In this document: positions 39,680-47,984 of the stretch, piece after piece
Position numbering within the stretch: the first letter of the stretch is position 1
Layout of the letters: every line of letters begins with the position of its first letter
NCBI RefSeq assembly: GCF_004792515.1
Contig: NZ_CP038865.1
Span: forward strand, 1,154,770 to 1,218,769
Reading direction: 5' to 3'
Source of the DNA: Vagococcus xieshaowenii
Lineage (GTDB): Bacteria; Bacillota; Bacilli; Lactobacillales; Vagococcaceae
Length of the DNA: 64,000 nt
The notes under the pieces: model-generated
The model's database searches: none
Seen by the model: only the letters and a program-made list of their open reading frames with translations
What the model was told of the DNA's origin: nothing
Made by a program: the position numbers and the translations under genes

Positions 39680-40706
39680 CTTGATTTACCTCCACATTCA
39701 CACCTTCTGAAATTAACTTTACGATTGATCGTTCGATTTCTTTTTCTTCTCCCACGAATTGAACAATTAGTGTACCAAAAGAAGATTGGTTAATTTCTTG
39801 AATTTGCCCTTGAATGACATTAATGTCCACATGAAATTCACGAATTATTTTTGATAGAATCGGTAATTTTGATTTTTCACCAGTAAAGGTTAATTTTGCC
39901 ACTTTGCCTTCATGATAATTCCTTTCAAAGTACGCTAGACTATTTTCTTCACTTACTTCGGGCACTGTTTCTTGTTGAACAAATCGCTTAGTCACGTCTT
40001 TTTTAGGATGACTAAACACTTCTATTACACTACCGGATTCAACAATTTTACCATTTTCCATGACAGCAACTTTATCACATATTTTACGAATGACATGCAT
40101 CTCATGCGTAATCAAGACAACTGTAATGGCTAATTCTTCATTAACTTTTTTTAATAAATCTAACACCTCGTCAGTTGTTTGTGGATCTAGAGCGCTAGTT
40201 GCTTCATCGCATAGTAAAATTTTAGGATTATTAGCTAAGGCTCTAGCAATTCCCACACGTTGTTTTTGCCCACCTGATAATTCATTTGGAAAGGCATGCT
40301 CGCGACCTTTAAGTCCTACAAGCTCAACTAATTCCATCGCTCTAGCTTGACGTTCTGCTTTAGGTACTTTTGTTAACTCCATTGGCAACATAATATTTTC
40401 TAAAACTGTACGTGACCATAACAAATTAAAATGTTGGAAAATCATACCGACTTCTTGTCTGAAATTACGAAGCATCTTCCCTTTCAACTTAGCTACCGGT
40501 TGATGATTGACTAGAATATCGCCTGAAGTTGGCTTTTCTAGTCCATTTAACAAACGCAACAAGGTACTTTTTCCAGCCCCTGAATAGCCTACCATTCCAA
40601 AAATTTCACCTCTATAAACTTTAAAATCTACTTGATTTACCGCTAAAACATTTCGTTTTTTGCTCTCATATTGTTTCGTAATATTCTTTAACTCAATAAT
40701 TGGCAT
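39669..40706 (-). CDS. metN: Methionine ABC transporter ATP-binding protein MetN
   Basis: MetN powers methionine uptake. The 345 residues contain Walker A GYSGAGKSTLL, the ABC signature LSGGQKQRVGIARA, Walker B ILLCDEATSALDP, the H-loop ITHEM, and a C-terminal NIL regulatory domain (about 265-345) where methionine binds to inhibit transport in the family. The gene follows directly on a Met-specific T-box leader. Confidence 0.97.
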   Translation of the reverse strand: MPIIELKNITKQYESKKRNVLAVNQVDFKVYRGEIFGMVGYSGAGKSTLLRLLNGLEKPTSGDILVNHQPVAKLKGKMLRNFRQEVGMIFQHFNLLWSRTVLENIMLPMELTKVPKAERQARAMELVELVGLKGREHAFPNELSGGQKQRVGIARALANNPKILLCDEATSALDPQTTDEVLDLLKKVNEELAITVVLITHEMHVIRKICDKVAVMENGKIVESGSVIEVFSHPKKDVTKRFVQQETVPEVSEENSLAYFERNYHEGKVAKLTFTGEKSKLPILSKIIREFHVDINVIQGQIQEINQSSFGTLIVQFVGEEKEIERSIVKLISEGVNVEVNQDAN

Positions 40707-40728
40707 TTAAATCCCCCCTAAACCTAAT

Positions 40729-41025
40729 AAAAAAAGCTTTCGTCCCTTTACTTATAAAAAAAGTAAAAGGACGAAAGCGAGTATTCGTGTGACCACCTTA
40801 ATTCGTTACTTCCTCACGAAAGCAACCTCAACCAGTACGCAAGAATCATTCTTTAAATACTGTGACATGTTAACGGATGTTACCGTAATGGATTTACTTA
40901 TCAGCTCATCCATTCTGCTCAAAGACCATTTTCCAAGATAACGTCATTATCCTCTTTCACCAACAAAGGACTCTCTATAAACTTCATTTACTTGTACTTT
41001 TCTTTTCACTGCATTTCATTAATTT
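40729..41025 (-). promoter_or_regulatory. T-box riboswitch (Met specifier) upstream of metNIQ
   Basis: The leader has stem I motifs AGAGAG and GTTGGTGAAAG, a candidate specifier ATG at 40927-40929 in GGAAAATGGTC, a divergent T-box AAGGTGGTCACACGA near 40790-40805, and a strong terminator (18-bp arms 40736-40753 and 40761-40778, then T7). It would let uncharged tRNA-Met switch on methionine import. The T-box sequence is less canonical than the glyQS one. Confidence 0.88.
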
Positions 41026-41031
41026 TTAATC

Positions 41032-41060
41032 ATTCTATCAATAATTTCTCATTAAGTCAA
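41032..41060 (-). promoter_or_regulatory. Promoter of the metNIQ leader
   Basis: TTGACT (41055-41060), exact 17-bp spacer, TAGAAT (41032-41037) on the minus strand, lying right at the stop codon of the GcvH-like gene. Confidence 0.8.
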
Positions 41061-41393
41061 TTATAAACTTGCAAAAATTGTATCATCGACATCAGCTACT
41101 ACCAATAACCATGCAGTGGCTTCCATTTCACTATCTAAAATAGACGGTGTATCTAACGCTGCTTCATTGATTTCAATTACTCTTCCTGAAACAGGACTCA
41201 CTAGTTCCGTCACCGCTTTTTCAGCTTCTACATCAGCAAAAGGTTCCCCTTGAACTAGCTCACGTCCAACTTTAGGGAGTGAAACAAAAGTAATATTTCC
41301 TAACTCTTCTTGGCCTTCGTTGGTAAAACCTAAACGGTAGCCTTGTTCTTCTTTAGTAATCCATAAATATTTATCTGCAATTTTCTTTTCCAT
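41061..41393 (-). CDS. GcvH-like lipoyl-carrier protein
   Basis: This is a small H-protein homologue. The 110 residues carry DVEAEKAVTELVSPVSGRVIEIN, with the Lys in AEKAV as the lipoylation site. The protein is shorter than the classic ~125-residue GcvH, and no other glycine-cleavage genes are nearby. It therefore looks like a lipoyl-relay type GcvH-L rather than part of a working glycine cleavage system (inference). It starts 13 bp after the ArsC/Spx-like gene. Confidence 0.85.
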   Translation of the reverse strand: MEKKIADKYLWITKEEQGYRLGFTNEGQEELGNITFVSLPKVGRELVQGEPFADVEAEKAVTELVSPVSGRVIEINEAALDTPSILDSEMEATAWLLVVADVDDTIFASL

Positions 41394-41406
41394 AATTTTT
41401 AGTCTC

Positions 41407-41760
41407 CTACAGTAATGTTTCGTATTCCGATTCTTTCCAACCTAAGAACACTTTATCGCCATTTTCTAGAATAGGTCGTCTAATTAACATGCCTCGTTCT
41501 GATAACATTTGTGCTGCTTCCTCTTTAGGCATTGTATAAATGACTTCTTTTAAGTTTTCTGTACGATAGATAACTCCTGATGTATTAAAATAGCGATGTA
41601 TTTCAGCATCATTATTATCCATCCAGTGTAAAATTTGTTCTTTTGTAGGTGTTTGATCGTTAATCATATCGATTAAGTGATAGTCAACTTGATGTTCATC
41701 TAACCATGCTTTCGCTTTTTTACACGTACTACATTTTGGATACCAATAAAAATTCAACAT
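41407..41760 (-). CDS. ArsC/Spx-family thioredoxin-fold protein
   Basis: This is a 117-residue protein of the arsenate reductase ArsC/Spx family (YusI-like). It has the CSTCKKA redox motif at residues 10-13 and the RRPILENGDKVFLGW region typical of the family. With no arsenic genes nearby it is likely a redox protein, not a true arsenate reductase. It precedes the GcvH-like gene in the same operon. Confidence 0.88.
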   Translation of the reverse strand: MLNFYWYPKCSTCKKAKAWLDEHQVDYHLIDMINDQTPTKEQILHWMDNNDAEIHRYFNTSGVIYRTENLKEVIYTMPKEEAAQMLSERGMLIRRPILENGDKVFLGWKESEYETLL

Positions 41761-41851
41761 TTAGTAACCCTCCATTTCACATCTTTTACATTACTATGCA
41801 TTAGTATATCATATTTTTTTGGTACTGGGTCATTAGATTAAAAAAATTAAA

Positions 41852-41867
41852 AAGCCAGAAAAGACTA
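41852..41867 (-). terminator. Half of a terminator split by an IS3 element (other arm at 43318-43333)
   Basis: AAAAAGCCAGAAAAGA here is complementary to the sequence at 43318-43333 on the far side of the insertion. Rejoined, the arms would form a strong terminator after the small gene at 43337. The element sits in the loop, so the arms are now 1.45 kb apart. Confidence 0.75.
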
Positions 41868-41953
41868 GTATTGATATGCTCCCCGTCAAGTGGACAGTAG
41901 AAAAAACAAAAAATATTTTATGACAGGAATCGAAATTTTCGATTCCTGTTTTT

Positions 41954-42590
41954 TTATGCTACTTGCTTTCTGAATTCATTTGGTGCCAATTCGTTCAATC
42001 CTTCTGAATAACGATAATTGTTATAATATCGGATATATCCACTAACTGACCGCTTCAATTGCTTGAAATCCAAATAACTTTCTCGATAGAATTTTTCTTC
42101 CTTAAAAGTTCCCCAAAAGCGCTCGATAGGTTGATTATCTAAACAACGACTTACTCGAGACATACTTTTGGCAAACTGATATTTTTCAGATAGTTGCTGA
42201 TACATATGAGACGTATATTGAAAACCACGATCACTATGAAGAAGTGCTTTAGCTCCAGGATTCTTTTTAAATGCTTTTTCCACGGTCTCCATAACCAATG
42301 GGTTATTATTAGAGTGATTCAGTTGCATTCTAATTTGTCGATAACCAATGGCTCCTTTTTTACTATCATATTTTTTCTTAATTTCTTTTGCTAATTGTTC
42401 ATCTTCACGTTCTTTCTGTGACGGTGTCCATTTAAGCCATTTATAATAAGCTGAACGAGAGACTCCAGCTATTTGGCATAAATCAGTAATTGAGTAGTTC
42501 TTATCTTTATTTAGGCTAAAGATAGTTTGATAGAGATCAACGTTACGTACTAATGTTAATTTTGATTGCTTCGTTGTATCTCTTGTAACT
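41954..42590 (-). pseudogene. IS3-family transposase OrfB with internal deletion
   Basis: The frame runs from about 42590 (KLTLVRNVDLYQTIF) through RSAYYKWLKW and GAIGYRQIRMQLNHSNNNPLV, then jumps directly to METVEKAFKKNPGAKALLHSDRGFQYTSHMYQ-type sequence and ends ELAPNEFRKQVA. The middle of the integrase core, including the first catalytic Asp, is absent, although the frame stays open. The deletion joint lies at NNNPLV, a motif expected at both deletion ends, so recombination between short repeats is a likely cause. The HSDRG and ERFWGTFKEE parts of the core remain. Confidence 0.8.
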
Positions 42591-42594
42591 TTTT

Positions 42595-43241
42595 TGCGAA
42601 GGTATTTTCCATTTCTAAATAGTTATTTCTTGTTTCTAGCTCTTTGATACGTAATTTTAGACATTCTTCTTCGGTTAACGAGTCAACTGATTTACTACGC
42701 CCACGATTGTCCTTAAGACCTTGTTCTCCCAATTGTTGATATTTCTTTACCCAAGAATAAATTTGATGATAAGAGACACCGTAGGTTTCCGTTGATTGTA
42801 ATTTAAATCGTTTGCTATAGTGTATTGAACTATTTCAATTCGCTCTTGATACGTTGTATTTCGTCCTTTAATTGGCATGTTGGATGGACATCCTTTACTA
42901 GTAGTTTTTAATATTTCACTATTAGCATAGCTTAAAATCCAATTACTTAGTACAGAATGGGAAGATATTTGAAACGTCTTTGTAGCTTGTCTAATAGACA
43001 TATTGCCCTCTACTACTGCTAAAACAGCTTCAAGTTTTTCTTCGTTAGTATATGCTTTCCTACTTGAAAAATTTTTTAATCTTTGAAAACCAAACATTTC
43101 ATAGTGATATAACCATTTTACAATAGTGGTATAATGTATCGCGTATTTTTTTGCCACTTCGCTTATACTATGATTATTTTTCCTGATTTCTGTTAAAACA
43201 CGTAATTTTTCTTCTTTCGAATAACGTCTTCTTTTAACCAT
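42595..43241 (-). pseudogene. IS3-family OrfA with frameshift
   Basis: The frame starts at 43241 (MVKRRRYSKEEKLRVLTE) with two HTH repeats (VAKKYAIHYTTIVKWL and ATKTFQISSHSVLSNWI), runs to about 42810 and then shifts, so it stops at 42747 with an unrelated tail. In another frame the expected protein continues as TYGVSYHQIYSWVKKYQQLG to KLRIKELETRNNYLEMEN and QRSNQN. A small indel near 42810 broke it. Confidence 0.8.
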
Positions 43242-43317
43242 AAAAAAACTCCCTATAAAGTAGATTTGGAATTTTGTTTTTTTCCGTGTCTACTTTATAG
43301 GGAGCATATCATATTCC

Positions 43318-43336
43318 ATCTTTTCTGGCTTTTTAG
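43318..43336 (-). terminator. Other half of the IS-split terminator
   Basis: TCTTTTCTGGCTTTTT here pairs with 41852-41867. On the minus strand it is the ascending arm directly after the stop codon of the small gene at 43337. Confidence 0.7.
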
Positions 43337-43483
43337 TTAAAAATCTGACCAACCATCTTCTGAAGAGTCGGTGTTATCTTCTTTTTTTTCATTCTTTTTT
43401 TCTTTTTTATTCATTAGAATGATATTCACTACGGCAATCATTAATAAAAGTAAAACAAATAGTTTACCAATAAAGAACAACAT
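43337..43483 (-). CDS. Small membrane protein (48 aa) in operon with SPFH protein
   Basis: This small gene is read directly from the sequence: ATG 43483 to TAA 43337. The 48 residues have one membrane helix (MLFFIGKLFVLLLLMIAVVN) and a charged tail (KKEKKNEKKEDNTDSSEDGW, ending SDF). The ribosome site AAGGTGAG lies in the last codons of the SPFH gene, whose stop is 2 bp from this ATG, so the two are translationally coupled. It may be a partner of the SPFH protein. Confidence 0.65.
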   Translation of the reverse strand: MLFFIGKLFVLLLLMIAVVNIILMNKKEKKNEKKEDNTDSSEDGWSDF

Positions 43484-43485
43484 GC

Positions 43486-44298
43486 TTACTCACCTTCTTT
43501 TATAACCGCACTTGCCCCATTTACTGTTACCCATCCATGTTCTTTGCGGGCTTGTGCTTCTTCGTACTTAATCAAATTCTCAGTAATTGAATCGGCAATT
43601 TTCTTGTTTGATGCAGCTTCTGCTTCTGCCTGTTTTGTCGTTTCATATGCTTTAGCGTCTGCTTGTGTTTTTTTCGTTTCTGCATCAAGTTTAGCTTTTT
43701 CATTTTCTTGTCCAGATAAGACAATCGCATCAATTGATTTTTGTGTTTCCTCATCAATTTCAGGAACACCAACTGTAACATCTTCAACAACAAAACCTTT
43801 AGTTTCTACTGCTTTTGAGTAATTAGTTAATAACTGTGCTTCTGCTTCCGATGATTTCCCTGAAAGAATATCTAAAATAGTATATTTGGAATAAACTTCA
43901 CGTGCCTCTTTTTGTAACTTAGATTTTAACCAACCTTCTTCAATATCCGCTGAGGTAATGTTACCAAATTCTTTAAACATTGCTGAAGTTTTTGTTGGGT
44001 CAATTTTATAATCATATTTAATATTTACAGCTGTTTTTTTTCCATCTGATGTAGCAATTGACATATTTTCAGCTTGAATTGTTTGCAGACGAATTGGATA
44101 TTGTGTCACTTTATCTAGTCCAACGAATTTAATTCCTTGACCTAATGTTTCATCTCGAACCCCACCATTGATTGAGTAGCGAACCCCTACATAACCATTC
44201 TCAATTCTTTCAAACAAAACAAAAGCTGCTATTACAGCTATTACTGCAACTAGCACTAAGCTAAGAATATTTTTAATCATTTTTGTACGTTTCATCAT
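43486..44298 (-). CDS. SPFH/band 7 (prohibitin-like) membrane protein
   Basis: This protein is anchored by one N-terminal helix (about 8-30) with an SPFH domain (about 30-200) and a C-terminal Ala/Lys/Glu-rich coiled coil (about 190-255), the hallmark of prohibitin/HflC-type scaffolds. I chose the tandem ATG at 44298 because GGGGGAAATA precedes it; 270 residues result. Such proteins organise membrane microdomains or modulate proteases; the exact role here is not visible. Confidence 0.85.
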   Translation of the reverse strand: MMKRTKMIKNILSLVLVAVIAVIAAFVLFERIENGYVGVRYSINGGVRDETLGQGIKFVGLDKVTQYPIRLQTIQAENMSIATSDGKKTAVNIKYDYKIDPTKTSAMFKEFGNITSADIEEGWLKSKLQKEAREVYSKYTILDILSGKSSEAEAQLLTNYSKAVETKGFVVEDVTVGVPEIDEETQKSIDAIVLSGQENEKAKLDAETKKTQADAKAYETTKQAEAEAASNKKIADSITENLIKYEEAQARKEHGWVTVNGASAVIKEGE

Positions 44299-44378
44299 TA
44301 TTTCCCCCTGTATACTTAATCTTATCGTTATTATGACATGAAAATCATAACTAATCAAATAACGGAAGTATAATTATA

Positions 44379-44430
44379 AAAAATAAACAAAGGAAAGTCT
44401 CTTGTGTACTTACTTCCCTTTGTTTATTTA
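44379..44430 (-). terminator. Terminator of the 44432-45421 aldo/keto reductase gene
   Basis: 18-bp arms (44381-44398 and 44412-44429, few mismatches), AAATAAACAAAGGGAAGT pairing with its partner, then T-rich sequence on the minus strand. Confidence 0.88.
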
Positions 44431-44431
44431 T

Positions 44432-45421
44432 TTAAGCCATTAATATTTGATCAATTTTACGCTCTTCTTCCTCACTAAATAACAAATTATTCAAAGCATT
44501 CAAATTACTCTCAAGTTGAGACATTTTACTTGCACCAATAATTACACTTGATACACCCTCTTTTCTCAAATTCCAAGCAAGGGACATCTCTGCTAATGTT
44601 TGGTTCCGATTTTGTGCCACCTCGTTTAAAGCCTTCACTTTATACAACGTATCCAAGACACGCTCTTCATCTAAAAAAGGACTATCATCACGGGCAGCTC
44701 TTGAATTATCAGGAATACCATGTAAATAGCGATCTGTTAATAAGCCTTGAGCTAATGGACTAAATACTACCGCTCCTAGTCCTTCTTCTTCCAACACATC
44801 CAATAACTCATCTTCAATTTCACGATTGAACATATTATATTTAGGTTGATGAACAACAAAAGGCGTGCCTAATTTTTTTAATAATTTGCTTATTTCTTTT
44901 GTTTCTTTTGGTTGATAATTTGAAACACCTACATATAGGGCTTTCCCCTGTCTCACTAATAAGTCTAGCGTATGAGCTGTTTCTTCAAGTGGCGTGTTAG
45001 GGTCTGGACGATGGTGATAAAAAATATCAAAATAATCTACCCCAACTCGTTGTAAACTTTGATCACAACTAGCAATTAAACTTTTCTTTGATCCCCACTC
45101 TCCGTATGGCCCTGGCCACATATAATAACCTGCTTTTGATGATATAATAAGTTCATCTCGGTAACCTTTCAAGTTTTCTCTTAATATGCGACCAAAATTA
45201 ATTTCTGCCGAACCTGCAGGTGGCCCATAATTATTAGCCAAATCAAAATGTGTAATGCCTTCATCAAAGGCCTTCATAATAATATTTTTCTGATTATTCA
45301 AGCTATCCACGTCACCAAAATTATGCCATAATCCTAATGAGATAGCAGATACCTTTAATCCAGAGTTTCCAAGATTACGGTACGTCATATGATCATATCG
45401 TTTACTGTTAGGTTGATACAT
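44432..45421 (-). CDS. Aldo/keto reductase (YghZ-like)
   Basis: This is an NADPH-dependent aldo/keto reductase resembling L-glyceraldehyde 3-phosphate reductase. The 329 residues carry the family motifs HFDLANNYGPPAGSAE (catalytic Tyr), ELIISSKAGYYMWPGPYGEWG (catalytic Lys), YFDIFYHHRPD and VIIGASKMSQLE (NADP site). The catalytic tetrad Asp/Tyr/Lys/His is present. It stands alone with its own terminator. Confidence 0.9.
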   Translation of the reverse strand: MYQPNSKRYDHMTYRNLGNSGLKVSAISLGLWHNFGDVDSLNNQKNIIMKAFDEGITHFDLANNYGPPAGSAEINFGRILRENLKGYRDELIISSKAGYYMWPGPYGEWGSKKSLIASCDQSLQRVGVDYFDIFYHHRPDPNTPLEETAHTLDLLVRQGKALYVGVSNYQPKETKEISKLLKKLGTPFVVHQPKYNMFNREIEDELLDVLEEEGLGAVVFSPLAQGLLTDRYLHGIPDNSRAARDDSPFLDEERVLDTLYKVKALNEVAQNRNQTLAEMSLAWNLRKEGVSSVIIGASKMSQLESNLNALNNLLFSEEEERKIDQILMA

Positions 45422-45618
45422 CGTTAAATCCCTCCATTTAATTACTCTTCCTAATTTTTCTTACATCAAATTCATCAGCATGGGTAAGTTACACTACCAG
45501 CGTTTTGTTTACGCTTTCAAAATAGTTTTAGTAACATCTATTCTTACAAAATATTATGCCTATTTTCCTTTAAAAATTTGTATACTTTATTATATCAAAC
45601 AACTTTGTAAGGGGATAC

Positions 45619-45656
45619 AAAAAAATCTCTCGTTATTATTTTGTTTATACGAGAGT
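45619..45656 (-). terminator. Terminator of the MATE exporter gene
   Basis: CTCTCGTT/AACGAGAG-type arms (45627-45634 and 45649-45656) then ATTTTTTTG on the minus strand. The gap 45422-45618 is AT-rich with no gene. Confidence 0.85.
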
Positions 45657-45664
45657 TTTTCTTA

Positions 45665-47032
45665 TTAATTAATATTTTTTTGCCATCTACCTGTCTTAAA
45701 GCGCCACATGAAGACGATGCTTCTAATCCCCCATTCCAACGTCATAATAACAAATAATCCTATCAAACCATACCCTAGCTTAATGCCCACTACATAACCC
45801 ACGCCTACTCTAAATAACCACATAGTGAGTAATGAAACTTTTGTGGTGAAAACACCATCACCAATAGCTCTCAAACTTGAAGGTAAGATAAAACTTGGAC
45901 TCCAAAATAAAACGTGCATAATCAAGGTATTAATATATATCCTAAAAATTAACGGAATCAATTCAGACGGAGCATTAAATAACTTCATCGCAAATGGAAA
46001 TAGTGGCAACATAACCAAATGAATAAGGACAAACGATCCCATTCCTGTAAGAACAAAAGTTTTCGTTAATTTTTTTATATCGTGAATACTCCCCCTTCCT
46101 ACCGCTTGCCCTATAATTGGCACTAACGCAGTAGATAAGGCACTGGGGATAATTTCGGCCATTTGTATCCATGAAACAGATATCGCATTTGCAGCTATAT
46201 AAGAAGTCCCTAGACTGACAATCATTATTTGCATGATAATTTTACCACCGTTAAAAAACATATATTCAGCAGCAAAAGGGATCGCCGTTTGAATAATCAC
46301 TTTATCTTCTTTCGGTTGGATTGATAAAATATCTTGTTTCGTTAAATTAAATTGATGGCTCTGACGATATAAATTCATACCCGCGACGCCTAACGTCAAA
46401 TAACGCGAAAGTAACAGTGAAATAATTAAACCACTTATCCCCTGATGTAACACAATGACAAAGACAAAATTACTGGCTAAATAAAGAGTATTCATAATTA
46501 AAGAATTTTTTAAGGACTCTTTGGTCTTTCCAATCCCTCTTAAGCTACCATTAATTCCTTCTATAATACTGTGAGCCGGATAGCTACATAATATCCCAAT
46601 AAAATAGATACGTGCGTTGTGCATCACCAAATCATCAGCAGTACCAAATAACAAACCTAAAATAAACTGATGAAAAATCAAAAATAATAACATAATGATA
46701 CTTCCGACAATAAATGTTGAATGAATAACACCCGCACTTAGCTTTCCTAATTTTTTGAATTCTTTTTTCCCAAAAGTCTGGGCAATTAATACCGTTCCTC
46801 CCAGTCCAATAGCTGAAAAAATTTGAACTAGAAAAATATTAAGGCTCCCAATCATATTGACCGCACTAATGGCCTCTTGTCCAGAAGAACTAATCATCGC
46901 GGTATTGATAAAATTAAAACTAACTAAAAAAAACTGATCAATCATCACCGGTAATAATATAGTAAAAATTTCACTACTTGTGACGCCTTCTCCAGTAAAA
47001 TAGCCCCTGATTTTGTTCATAATTTTTTTCAA
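45665..47032 (-). CDS. MATE-family efflux transporter
   Basis: This multidrug/toxin exporter has about twelve membrane helices in 455 residues, arranged as two six-helix halves (for instance IFTILLPVMIDQFFLVSFNF at 22-41 and QTAIPFAAEYMFFNGGKII in the second half). GxxQAVGRG-like PIIGQAVGRGSIHDIKK, typical of MATE proteins, lies in the second half. The substrate cannot be read from sequence. Confidence 0.9.
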   Translation of the reverse strand: MKKIMNKIRGYFTGEGVTSSEIFTILLPVMIDQFFLVSFNFINTAMISSSGQEAISAVNMIGSLNIFLVQIFSAIGLGGTVLIAQTFGKKEFKKLGKLSAGVIHSTFIVGSIIMLLFLIFHQFILGLLFGTADDLVMHNARIYFIGILCSYPAHSIIEGINGSLRGIGKTKESLKNSLIMNTLYLASNFVFVIVLHQGISGLIISLLLSRYLTLGVAGMNLYRQSHQFNLTKQDILSIQPKEDKVIIQTAIPFAAEYMFFNGGKIIMQIMIVSLGTSYIAANAISVSWIQMAEIIPSALSTALVPIIGQAVGRGSIHDIKKLTKTFVLTGMGSFVLIHLVMLPLFPFAMKLFNAPSELIPLIFRIYINTLIMHVLFWSPSFILPSSLRAIGDGVFTTKVSLLTMWLFRVGVGYVVGIKLGYGLIGLFVIMTLEWGIRSIVFMWRFKTGRWQKNIN

Positions 47033-47108
47033 TATAATTCGTCTACCTTCCTATCGTCGCTCCTATTGACTTAACTACTTCTATCATAAGCTATTTACAT
47101 TTAAATGA

Positions 47109-47145
47109 CAAAAAAGGAATCATGATTTTCATGATTCCTTTAGAC
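47109..47145 (-). terminator. Terminator of the transaldolase-like gene
   Basis: AAAGGAATCATGA/TCATGATTCCTTT arms (47113-47125 and 47129-47141) then T6 on the minus strand. Confidence 0.88.
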
Positions 47146-47150
47146 TATCA

Positions 47151-47798
47151 TTATTGTTGTTTAAATGTTTCCCAATCTTTTAAAAAGGTCGCAATCCCTG
47201 AATCAGTTAACGTATGATGCATCATACTAGCAAATAGACTGCTAGGAATAGTCGCAATATGAGCCCCTAATAATGCAACATTCTCAACGTGTGTTGTATT
47301 ACGGATACTTGCAGCAATAATTTCTGTATCAAATCCGTACATATCAATAATATCTCTTAAAGATTCAATCAACTCATTTGCATTAACACCAATATCTTCT
47401 AAGCGACCAACAAATGGACTAATAAAAGTTGCTCCTGCTTTCATCGCCATCAAGCCTTGTGAAACCGTAAAGATTAATGTAACGTTCGTCTTAATTCCTT
47501 CTTTAGATAGTACATTAACTGCTTTTAGTCCTTCTTGTGTCATTGGGATTTTTACTACGACGTTATCTGCCCATTTTGAAATGGAGCGTGCTTCCTCAAT
47601 CATTTCTTCAGAAGTTAAGCCAATAACTTCCGCACTGACTGGTCCATCCACAATACTACAAATTTCTTTGATCACTTCTTCAAAATCACGGCCCTCTTTA
47701 GCAATGATTGTTGGATTAGTTGTCACACCATCTACCAATCCTAACGCGTTAATCTCTTTAATATCTTCTACATTTGCTGTGTCTAAAAAGAATTTCAT
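47151..47798 (-). CDS. Transaldolase / fructose-6-phosphate aldolase family protein
   Basis: This TIM-barrel class I aldolase of the TalC/FSA group has 215 residues. The signatures are [33 protein letters not shown] and the Schiff-base Lys in [12 protein letters not shown]. Length fits the short FSA/TalC subgroup. I use ATG 47798 because AGGAGG is 8 bp upstream; the ATG at 47804 is too close to it. It may act in the pentose-phosphate branch. Confidence 0.92.
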   Translation of the reverse strand: MKFFLDTANVEDIKEINALGLVDGVTTNPTIIAKEGRDFEEVIKEICSIVDGPVSAEVIGLTSEEMIEEARSISKWADNVVVKIPMTQEGLKAVNVLSKEGIKTNVTLIFTVSQGLMAMKAGATFISPFVGRLEDIGVNANELIESLRDIIDMYGFDTEIIAASIRNTTHVENVALLGAHIATIPSSLFASMMHHTLTDSGIATFLKDWETFKQQ

Positions 47799-47864
47799 AT
47801 ACATTACCTCCTATTTTTTGTTAAAAGTAAACCCTTACATGTCCATATAATTAGTCTACCACAA

Positions 47865-47878
47865 TGTAAGCGCCATTA
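47865..47878. promoter_or_regulatory. cre-like site between talC-like and aldo/keto reductase genes
   Basis: TGTAAGCGCCATTA matches the CcpA site pattern TGWAANCGNTNWCA except at two positions. It lies between two divergent genes, so catabolite control of either is possible. Confidence 0.35.
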
Positions 47879-47984
47879 AAACAAATAAAAGTATTTTTTA
47901 CTAATATTTTATTATGTAAAAGAATTGCTAGTTTTCCTATTAAAAGTTATGATTAAATGAGAAAAAGATTAAAGGAGAGTAATA

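Larger units (their letters stand above)
41878..43305 (-). mobile_element. Decayed IS3-family (IS150-like) element
   Basis: About 1.43 kb with terminal inverted repeats, GCTCCCCGTCAAGTGGACAG at the left and GCTCCCTATAAAGTAGACAC on the other strand at the right. ATAT flanks both ends (41874-41877 and 43306-43309), a plausible 4-bp target duplication. Both orfA and orfB are damaged, so it cannot move by itself. Confidence 0.88.
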
